DNA of 5,922 nt from positions 1 through 5,922 of the forward strand of contig CALWKP010000299.1 of NCBI GenBank assembly GCA_944381295.1. The letters are read 5' to 3'. The notes under the pieces were generated by a model. The model was not told the origin of the DNA. It made no database searches and was given only the letters and a program-made list of their open reading frames with translations. The DNA comes from an uncultured Clostridia bacterium (GTDB taxonomy: Bacteria > Bacillota > Clostridia > Oscillospirales > Acutalibacteraceae). Position 1 is the stretch's first letter. Every line of letters begins with the position of its first letter. Made by a program: the position numbers and the translations under genes. Positions 1 through 4,794 of this stretch are shown one piece after another.

Positions 1-753
1 GATCATCTGTTTGCATTCCTTTATCCGGACTTCCCCGTGATAAGGATCGGTGGAATACGAGCCCTCCGGAACATTATAGTTGAGAGGGTCATATCCCCAG
101 TTGAAAGAACTGTCGGGCTTTGCTTCATCGACGGAACCATAATCAAACATTGGCATCAGCTGCACATGGGTAACGCCCAGGTTGCGCAGATAGTCCATAC
201 AAGTGGAAAATTCCGGGTCCCCCGGAAGATGCGTACCGTTTTCCAGAAAGGCAGTATATTTGCCGCGCACCGCATCGCTGACACCCGAATTGGGGTCCCA
301 GGAAAATTCCCGGATGTGCAGCTCGTAAATGATCTCCTCCGGCCTGTGCTCCGGCGGACGGTCCTCCTGCCATCCAGGAGGGTCGGTGCGCCGCAGGTCA
401 AGCACCATGCTGCGCATCCCGTTCAGGCCGCACGCCACCGCATAAGGGTCGGCGGAAGTGACCAGGCTCCCGTCGCGGTGCAGGAGTGAAAAATCATAGT
501 AAGTTCCGTCAAGATTTTCTTCACAGCGATATTCCCAAACGCCGTGGGAAAGTTTTTTCATGGGATGGCGGGAGAAAGGTTCCCCACCATCTCCTTGTGT
601 ATAAAGGGAGAGCGTAATCTCGCGCGCAGTAGGTGACCAGAGACGGAACACTGTCCCGGAAGGGAGACAGACAGCGCCGAGAGGGTCGTTGGTGTGATAG
701 TTTTTAGCAAATGCTGCGGAGTTGAAGTGCCGGCTGAAATCAGGAGTATTCAT
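1..753 (-). CDS. pulA: Type I pullulanase (GH13 debranching enzyme), N-terminal part, cut by window edge
   Basis: Reading the minus strand from the ATG at 753-751 gives 251 codons without a stop to the window edge. The frame never closes here, so the C-terminal half lies to the left. Residues about 24-110 look like a CBM48 beta-sandwich (VFRLWSPTAREITLSLY, then DGTYYDF and SADPYAVACG). The GH13 barrel follows: IIYELHIREFSWD at 142-153 (first strand), VTHVQLMPMFDYGS at 194-207 and FNWGYDPLNYNVPEGSYSTD at 217-236, the YNWGYDP-type signature of type I pullulanases. The catalytic aspartate and glutamate regions would lie beyond the edge. There is no signal peptide, so the enzyme should be cytoplasmic, hydrolysing alpha-1,6 branches of imported maltodextrins, which fits its place after a maltodextrin ABC operon. 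A glycogen-debranching role is a less likely alternative. The start is set by AGGTGGG 7 bases upstream. Confidence 0.9.
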   Translation of the reverse strand, partial: MNTPDFSRHFNSAAFAKNYHTNDPLGAVCLPSGTVFRLWSPTAREITLSLYTQGDGGEPFSRHPMKKLSHGVWEYRCEENLDGTYYDFSLLHRDGSLVTSADPYAVACGLNGMRSMVLDLRRTDPPGWQEDRPPEHRPEEIIYELHIREFSWDPNSGVSDAVRGKYTAFLENGTHLPGDPEFSTCMDYLRNLGVTHVQLMPMFDYGSVDEAKPDSSFNWGYDPLNYNVPEGSYSTDPYHGEVRIKECKQMI

Positions 754-760
754 GAGATGA

Positions 761-767
761 CCCACCT
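761..767 (-). promoter_or_regulatory. Ribosome binding site of the pullulanase gene
   Basis: The minus strand reads AGGTGGG at 767-761, followed by 7 bases and ATG at 753. This is a good Shine-Dalgarno match at normal distance and supports the chosen start. Confidence 0.7.
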
Positions 768-776
768 ATTCGTACA

Positions 777-791
777 GGTCCTGCCAGGACC
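777..791. repeat. Perfect 7-1-7 inverted repeat upstream of the pullulanase gene
   Basis: GGTCCTG-C-CAGGACC is a perfect dyad. In RNA it would form a 6-bp stem with a 3-base loop. It ends 10 bases before the pullulanase ribosome binding site and no T tract follows on either strand, so it is not a classical terminator. It could be an mRNA-stabilising or processing hairpin between malG and pulA, or a protein-binding site. The function is unknown. Confidence 0.5.
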
Positions 792-851
792 GTTTGTTAG
801 GAAAAAGCGCCCGGCGATCCTGTGTTACCCAAATCTGGATTTGATTTGAAG

Positions 852-870
852 AAAAACACCGGCGCACCGG
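852..870 (-). terminator. Weak terminator-like hairpin between malG and pulA
   Basis: On the minus strand, CCGG-TGCG-CCGG (870-859) is followed after two bases by TTTTT (856-852). The stem is only 4 bp, though fully GC. It starts about 27 bases after the malG stop at 897. If active, it would lower rather than stop transcription into pulA. I see no convincing promoter for pulA in the 143-base gap, so partial read-through from the transport operon is plausible. The gap also holds CAAATC-TG-GATTTG at 830-843, an imperfect dyad of no clear role. Confidence 0.3.
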
Positions 871-896
871 GCGGCAAAGGACTGTCGGAAAGCAGG

Positions 897-1769
897 TTAA
901 CCTTTCACAGCGCCTGCCATGCCGTCTACATAATATTTCTGGAGTTTCAGGAAAAGGATAGCGATGGGGATAGAAATCAGCACCGCCCCTGCGGCGAAAC
1001 TGGTGTACCAGTTATCGATATATTCCTTTTCGAGCATGCGCCAGAGACCGATGGCAATGGTATACTGGTCGGCGTTGGCGCGGCAGATAACTTTTGCAAA
1101 GATAAAATCGACCCATGGGCTGATAAACGCAGTCAAGATCGTGTAAATGACGATGGGTTTGGAAAGAGGTAACGTAATACGGGTAAAAATTTTCCAGCGG
1201 GTACAGCCGTCGATGATCGCTGCTTCGTCGATGGCATACGGGGTAGTGTCAAAGAACCCTTTAGCGATCTGGAAACTGAGCGCGGCGCCGCCGGAATAGC
1301 AGAGGATCAGCGCAAGACGGATGAGGTTGCCTTCGGTGAGGCCGACCGCTTTGAGGATAAAGTAGACGGCGATCATGGACATAAATCCGGGGAACAGTCC
1401 TAAGATCATCGCCATATTCATGAACGGCTTGCGCATACGGAAACGTACACGGCTGAGGCAGTAGGAAGCCGAAAGAACATAGAAAGAAGAAAGAATGCAG
1501 GAGAAAATGGCGATAATGAGGGTGTTCATAAACATCTGCGGAAAGTTGAGCAGAGTAGTATCGGTGAAGAGACGGATATAGTTATCGAGTGTGAAGGATT
1601 GGGGGATAAAGTTGGAGACATATGACCCCTTTTCCGCACGGAAGCTGGTCATGACAACCCACAGGACCGGGAATACCCAGATAGCGGCCAGGATCGCGAG
1701 AACGGTATGGACGATGATATTGTTGCGCAGGCGCGCGGCTTTGGCGTTGCCTTTTTTCTTTGAGCTCAT
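897..1769 (-). CDS. malG: MalG-type ABC sugar permease
   Basis: A 290-residue inner-membrane permease of the binding-protein-dependent transport family (BPD_transp_1). About six membrane segments are visible, at roughly 18-41, 80-104, 114-139, 148-168, 205-226 and 256-275. The cytoplasmic EAA loop that docks on the ATPase is clear: E182-A-A, G188 and L200-P201, with ITLPLSKP after it. The C-terminus, YVDGMAGAVKG, matches the conserved MalG ending (…GG.VKG). The length is normal for MalG/GanQ proteins. The gene starts 2 bases after the malF stop (TGA, TC, ATG), so the two are probably translationally coupled. It pairs with MalF to form the membrane channel. The substrate, maltodextrin, is inferred from the neighbouring pullulanase and overall MalFG likeness; a galacto-oligosaccharide GanQ-like role is the main alternative. 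Confidence 0.93.
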   Translation of the reverse strand: MSSKKKGNAKAARLRNNIIVHTVLAILAAIWVFPVLWVVMTSFRAEKGSYVSNFIPQSFTLDNYIRLFTDTTLLNFPQMFMNTLIIAIFSCILSSFYVLSASYCLSRVRFRMRKPFMNMAMILGLFPGFMSMIAVYFILKAVGLTEGNLIRLALILCYSGGAALSFQIAKGFFDTTPYAIDEAAIIDGCTRWKIFTRITLPLSKPIVIYTILTAFISPWVDFIFAKVICRANADQYTIAIGLWRMLEKEYIDNWYTSFAAGAVLISIPIAILFLKLQKYYVDGMAGAVKG

Positions 1770-1771
1770 GA

Positions 1772-3148
1772 TCAGAATCCCCTTTCCTCTTTATAAGATT
1801 TGCTGTTGCGGTAAGTGATGAGAGCGCCGATGGCAAGGATAATAAAGGTGAGGATACCGACGACAGCGCCTACATTATAATATTGCTTGTCGATTGTGAG
1901 TTTATACAGCCAGGTAACGAGCAAGTCGGTGCTGCCGGCGGTAGACGAAAGGTCGGTGATGGGATCGCCGCCCGAGAGCAGATAGATGACGTTGAAGTTG
2001 TTGACGTTACCGGTAAAGGTTGCGATCAGATACGGCGTGGTGACGTACAGCATATAGGGGAGGGTGATGCGAAAAAAAGTCTGTACGGCATTTGCCCCGT
2101 CCACGGTAGCAGCTTCATAGAGGTCGGCGGGGATATTTTTGAGCACACCGGTGAGCTGAAGCAGGGTGGAGGGAACGCCGACCCAGAGGTTGATGACGAT
2201 GACTGTGACACGTGCCCAGGTGGGGTCTGTGAAGAACGGAAGGCTGGCGTCCTGAGCGATGATACCGAGGTTGCGCAGGAGCACGTTGACAGCGCCGTCC
2301 GGCTGGAGCATCGTGCGCATAATGAGGAGAGAAACGAACATCGGGACCGCGCAGGAGAGGACAAAGCAGAACCGCCAGAAGCCTTTTGCACGGGTGTCCT
2401 TCCGGTTGATGACGATGGCGAGGATCATCCCGCAGATATAGTTGCTGAAAGTAGCAAAGAAGGCCCAAACGAGGGTCCAGACCAATACCGACCAGAAGGT
2501 GCTGCCAAGGACACTGTTGGAATCGAACAGGGCGGCGAAGTTCTCAAGGCCGACCCAGTCGAAGAGGACGAGGTGGTCGCCGATTTTGCTGTAATTGGTG
2601 AAGGCCATGCAGATCATGAAGATCAGCGGAAGGATGGTCAAAGCTGTGATAAAAACCATCGGCGGGGTCATCAGGAGCCGGTGGATATTCTCGTCAAAGA
2701 GACTGCGGATATCGTCGGCAAAGCTGTTGACATGTTTGCCTTCCCGTTTCAGGCATTCCGCCTGGTAAGCGCTTTTAAGGGTGCCGCGCCAGACCCAGAA
2801 CATGAGTACTGTCAAGAGGATGGTTGCAACGCCGTAGAGGAGCAGGAGGATAGATTGATCCCCTTGGGTGTACAGGTAGACCTGGAGCTCTTCGTTCCAA
2901 ACTTCTTCCTGCGGGACGCTGCCAAGGGAAACGAGCATCGATAAATTGTAGAAACCAGATGTCACCATAAAGAAAATGTAAGCGGCTTCCACAAGAAGGA
3001 ACAGGATTCCTTTGAGGGCTTGTCCGTGAACAATATTGCCAAGCCCCATGAGGAATATCGAGAGTCTGGTTGCCACACCGCCATTGCGGATCGCCCCCAT
3101 ACAGGTATAGGGACAGGCAGTTTCACTTGCATACTTAAATCGTTTCAT
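1772..3148 (-). CDS. malF: MalF-type ABC sugar permease
   Basis: A 458-residue permease subunit. The core BPD_transp_1 domain runs from about 160 to 448, with an EAA loop at E345-A-A, G351 and L363-P364. The stretch TGNVNNFNVIYLLSGGDP (379-396) is a strong MalF/GanP signature. Before the core is an N-terminal part of about 160 residues with two further hydrophobic segments (about 46-64 and 98-120). It begins with MGLGNIVHGQALKG (34-47), a small Gly/Gln/Lys-Gly motif seen in Firmicute MalF proteins. A CPYTC pair (12-16) is unusual. The large extracytoplasmic P2 loop of enteric MalF is absent. Start choice: a GTG at 3157 extends the frame by three codons but overlaps the GGAGGG ribosome binding site, so the ATG at 3148 is correct. 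It lies 15 bases after malE and 2 bases before malG, in one operon. Confidence 0.93.
   Translation of the reverse strand: MKRFKYASETACPYTCMGAIRNGGVATRLSIFLMGLGNIVHGQALKGILFLLVEAAYIFFMVTSGFYNLSMLVSLGSVPQEEVWNEELQVYLYTQGDQSILLLLYGVATILLTVLMFWVWRGTLKSAYQAECLKREGKHVNSFADDIRSLFDENIHRLLMTPPMVFITALTILPLIFMICMAFTNYSKIGDHLVLFDWVGLENFAALFDSNSVLGSTFWSVLVWTLVWAFFATFSNYICGMILAIVINRKDTRAKGFWRFCFVLSCAVPMFVSLLIMRTMLQPDGAVNVLLRNLGIIAQDASLPFFTDPTWARVTVIVINLWVGVPSTLLQLTGVLKNIPADLYEAATVDGANAVQTFFRITLPYMLYVTTPYLIATFTGNVNNFNVIYLLSGGDPITDLSSTAGSTDLLVTWLYKLTIDKQYYNVGAVVGILTFIILAIGALITYRNSKSYKEERGF
1779..1785 (-). promoter_or_regulatory. malG ribosome binding site inside the end of malF
   Basis: The minus strand reads AAAGGGG at 1785-1779, inside the last codons of malF and 9 bases before the malG ATG at 1769. 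Its position supports coupled translation of the two permease subunits. Confidence 0.6.
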
Positions 3149-3156
3149 CGTGTACA

Positions 3157-3162
3157 CCCTCC
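3157..3162 (-). promoter_or_regulatory. malF ribosome binding site that decides the start
   Basis: The minus strand reads GGAGGG at 3162-3157, then 8 bases, then ATG at 3148-3146. The upstream GTG at 3157-3155 shares its first G with this motif, so it cannot be served by it. This fixes the start at 3148. Confidence 0.8.
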
Positions 3163-3163
3163 G

Positions 3164-4399
3164 TCAAATTCCATCGCTATTCATCGTATCGTTCATGGCG
3201 CGGGTCTGTTCGGCAGCGTTCTCCAGAGTGATGGAGCCGTTCCGGATACCCTTGCCCATATTTTCCACAGGGGTCCAGCAGTTGTTCATGCTGGGAACGA
3301 AAGGCTGCAATTTTGAAGTGCGGTTAAAGGTATCGTTCTGCGCGGCAACCAGGGCGTCGGAAGCGATCTCCGGGTCCGCCAGGAGCTCGGTGTTGCAGGG
3401 GATCACGTTGCGCAGCTGGTAGTGGAGGAGCTGCGCGTCCTTGGAGCCGAGATAGACCGCAAGCTCTACTGCGGCAACCATGTTCTTGCTGTACGGGTTG
3501 ACGCCGATGGCCTTGGAACCTGCATAGGCGTACATCTGCTTTTCCTCTCCGTTGAGGTTATAGGTCGGCAGAGCGGCTACACCCATGTTGTCACCGAGGA
3601 TCTCCTTGATGCTGGCGGCATCCCAGGACCCGGTAAAGATCGCTTTGATGCTGCCGTCGTGCAGGCCGGCCATGCCGGAGCCGTCTGCGTCGATGCGGAA
3701 ATTCGGGTGTTGTGCCAGGCCGATCAGGTATTCCGTGACCTCCACAGCGTTGTCGCCGCCGAAGTCGGCGCCCAGTTCTTCCTGGGTGCCGTCACCAAAC
3801 AGGGTACAGCCGTTGCCGAAATAAAAAGCAGGGAGATACCAGGAGTTGGTGAAGGGGAACGACACGACGCCTTTTTCCAGCATCGCGTCCAGGCTTTTGA
3901 CGTCTTCTTCGGAAAAGACGCTCTTGTCATAATACATGTACCAGGTATTGGTGGTAAAAGGTACGCCGTAGAGGTAACCGTCCAGGGTGACGGAATCGAT
4001 CAGCTCGGGGCTGTTGGTGGCGATAACCTCATCGGCATAGCGGCCGCCGAGCTTGGCAAGGGCATTGGCATCGGTCATGACGGTAAGGTTATCGTTTGCG
4101 AACATAAAGACATCAGCGCTGGCTTGCGGATCCTGAGAGACAGTAGTGGCGGCGGTTGCTTCGTCCGCGACGCCGTAGACAAAGGTGATGTCCCATTCAG
4201 GATGCAGTTCAGCAAAATTCTGGCAACAGGTCTGGAGCCATTGGCCGGTACTTTGGTTCTGGTCCTCGGAAGGAGACCAGACCATCAGGCGGACAGATTC
4301 CTTTTGGCTGCCGGATTCGCCGGAGGACCCACAGCCGGAAAAGGCCAGGGCGATCACGGTGATGAGCAGCAGGAATCGGAACAGGTGGCGGTGCTTCAT
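3164..4399 (-). CDS. malE: Maltodextrin-type ABC solute-binding lipoprotein
   Basis: A 411-residue family 1 extracellular solute-binding protein. The N-terminus is a lipoprotein signal: basic MKHRHLFR, hydrophobic 9-20, then lipobox FSGC with Cys23 as the lipidated residue (Phe at -3 is less usual). A Ser/Gly-rich linker (24-33) leads into the first strand, VRLMVWSPSED (36-46). Family landmarks are DGYLYGVPFTTNTWYMYYDK (140-159), KAIFTGSWD (252-260), YAGSKAIGVNPYSKN (292-306) and the C-terminal PSMNNCWTPVENMGKGIRNG (369-388). Several Trp/Tyr residues fit stacking against sugar rings. It should sit outside the membrane, anchored by lipid, and deliver substrate to MalFG. It is the first gene of the operon, directly behind the promoter at 4456-4484. 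The maltodextrin substrate is inferred from context and not proved by sequence. Confidence 0.9.
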   Translation of the reverse strand: MKHRHLFRFLLLITVIALAFSGCGSSGESGSQKESVRLMVWSPSEDQNQSTGQWLQTCCQNFAELHPEWDITFVYGVADEATAATTVSQDPQASADVFMFANDNLTVMTDANALAKLGGRYADEVIATNSPELIDSVTLDGYLYGVPFTTNTWYMYYDKSVFSEEDVKSLDAMLEKGVVSFPFTNSWYLPAFYFGNGCTLFGDGTQEELGADFGGDNAVEVTEYLIGLAQHPNFRIDADGSGMAGLHDGSIKAIFTGSWDAASIKEILGDNMGVAALPTYNLNGEEKQMYAYAGSKAIGVNPYSKNMVAAVELAVYLGSKDAQLLHYQLRNVIPCNTELLADPEIASDALVAAQNDTFNRTSKLQPFVPSMNNCWTPVENMGKGIRNGSITLENAAEQTRAMNDTMNSDGI

Positions 4400-4407
4400 C
4401 AGTAATT

Positions 4408-4413
4408 CCTCCT
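4408..4413 (-). promoter_or_regulatory. malE ribosome binding site
   Basis: A perfect AGGAGG lies at 4413-4408 on the minus strand, 8 bases before the ATG at 4399. Strong initiation suits a binding protein needed in excess over the permeases. Confidence 0.85.
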
Positions 4414-4429
4414 CAAATGTGAACCTTAT

Positions 4430-4446
4430 GTTTCGTAAAGTTTCGT
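4430..4446. promoter_or_regulatory. Candidate LacI-type operator at the malE transcription start
   Basis: The minus strand reads ACGAAACTTTACGAAAC. It can be read as two ACGAAAC copies exactly 10 bp apart, or as an imperfect dyad CGAAAC|TTTACG of the form CG-N-AA-NN-TT-N-CG. It begins about 3 bases after the start predicted from the promoter at 4484-4456, so bound protein would block initiation or early elongation. Related motifs recur at 4576-4585, 4758-4767 and 4881-4892. Assignment to the adjacent LacI-family protein is inference. Confidence 0.55.
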
Positions 4447-4455
4447 TCTAACCAA

Positions 4456-4484
4456 AATATAGCGCACGATTCGACAATAGTCAA
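4456..4484 (-). promoter_or_regulatory. Promoter of the malEFG operon
   Basis: The minus strand shows -35 TTGACT (4484-4479), a 17-base spacer and -10 TATATT (4461-4456). The predicted start is near 4449, giving a leader of about 50 bases before malE. The sequence upstream of the -35 is very A/T rich and could act as an UP element. Confidence 0.75.
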
Positions 4485-4575
4485 GAGAAAAATAGGCAAA
4501 TTTTTACAGTTTATTAAATTTATATAAGGAAATAATAGGATGATTGTCTAATTTAACAACAGGGAAAAACAAAAT
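4485..4575. other. AT-rich spacer between the divergent promoters
   Basis: A strongly A/T-rich stretch with runs such as AAATTTATATAAGG and many short A and T tracts. It contains no gene. It lies upstream of both promoters, so it may provide UP-element contacts or bendable DNA. I found no further promoter in it with acceptable -35/-10 spacing. Confidence 0.5.
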
Positions 4576-4585
4576 TTTACGAAAC
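4576..4585. repeat. Inverted copy of the operator motif, TTTACGAAAC
   Basis: TTTACGAAAC here is the exact reverse complement of GTTTCGTAAA at 4430-4439, so a 10-base inverted pair flanks the AT-rich spacer and the malE promoter. This copy lies 27 bases upstream of the regulator's -35. It holds only one clear half of the CG-N-AA-NN-TT-N-CG pattern, so it may be a weaker auxiliary site. Confidence 0.45.
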
Positions 4586-4612
4586 TTCTGCTTGTCCACT
4601 TGGTTTTAGCGG

Positions 4613-4641
4613 TTGATTTTGCAGAATTTATCTTTTATAAT
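4613..4641 (+). promoter_or_regulatory. Promoter of the LacI-family regulator gene
   Basis: TTGATT (4613-4618), a 17-base spacer and a perfect TATAAT (4636-4641) form a strong sigma-A promoter. The predicted start is near 4648, which leaves an untranslated leader of about 146 bases before the ATG at 4795. That is long for a repressor gene. Confidence 0.75.
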
Positions 4642-4663
4642 AAGTATCATAAACGGAAACAGG

Positions 4664-4684
4664 CGCGAATTTTCGCGTTTTTTT
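4664..4684 (+). terminator. Terminator-like hairpin, or operator dyad, just after the regulator's start site
   Basis: CGCGA-ATTT-TCGCG (4664-4677) is a perfect 5-bp GC-rich stem with a 4-base loop, followed at once by seven T (4678-4684). It lies only about 16 bases after the predicted start. No plus-strand gene lies upstream in the window for it to terminate. It may attenuate the regulator transcript. As DNA, the dyad also resembles the CG…AA…TT…CG operator pattern, so autorepression is an equal alternative. Confidence 0.4.
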
Positions 4685-4715
4685 GTCGCTGCTTGAAAAT
4701 TAGCAGGGATTTTTT

Positions 4716-4773
4716 GTTTCAGATTTCCCTCCGCCGTAGTTTTCGCAAATTTGGAGGGTTTCGAAACTTTTTT
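4716..4773 (+). promoter_or_regulatory. Possible attenuator or translational switch in the regulator leader
   Basis: In RNA, CCCTCC (4727-4732) pairs perfectly with GGAGGG (4753-4758), and the outer GTTTC (4716-4720) can pair with GAAAC (4763-4767) across an internal loop. Six T follow (4768-4773). The CCTCC arm could instead pair with the ribosome binding site at 4783-4787. The same stretch contains the perfect DNA palindrome GTTTCGAAAC (4758-4767), which may be an operator. RNA and DNA readings cannot be separated from sequence alone. Confidence 0.35.
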
Positions 4774-4781
4774 GACTACTT

Positions 4782-4787
4782 GGGAGG
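4782..4787 (+). promoter_or_regulatory. Ribosome binding site of the regulator gene
   Basis: GGGAGG at 4782-4787 stands 7 bases before ATG 4795. It selects this start over the next in-frame ATG at 4804 and over the open frame running upstream from a TTG at 4600. Confidence 0.8.
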
Positions 4788-4794
4788 CTCTGTC

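Noticed and set aside
37..489. Plus-strand open frame of 150 codons at the left end
   Set aside because: The minus strand here encodes a convincing pullulanase with CBM48 and YNWGYDP-type motifs; the plus-strand frame has none.
1883..2944. Long plus-strand open frame of 353 codons opposite malF
   Set aside because: It lies wholly antisense to a clear permease gene. Its Asp/Glu/Gly/His-rich composition has no recognisable domain and is what the reverse of a hydrophobic coding sequence gives.
3149..3157. GTG start for malF three codons upstream
   Set aside because: It overlaps the GGAGGG ribosome binding site, which is ideally spaced for the ATG at 3148.
3422..4405. Plus-strand open frame of 327 codons opposite malE
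   Set aside because: It is antisense to a clear solute-binding protein, with no ribosome binding site of note and no family motif. It results from the third-position GC preference of malE.
4647..4661. CcpA cre-like sequence TCATAAACGGAAACA at the regulator's start site
   Set aside because: The 3' half fits the cre consensus but the conserved TG of the 5' half is missing, so carbon catabolite control through it is too uncertain to annotate.
4600..4794. Extending the regulator upstream to a TTG at 4600
   Set aside because: The regulator's own promoter (4613-4641) lies inside this stretch, no ribosome binding site serves the TTG, and the helix-turn-helix begins normally from the ATG at 4795.
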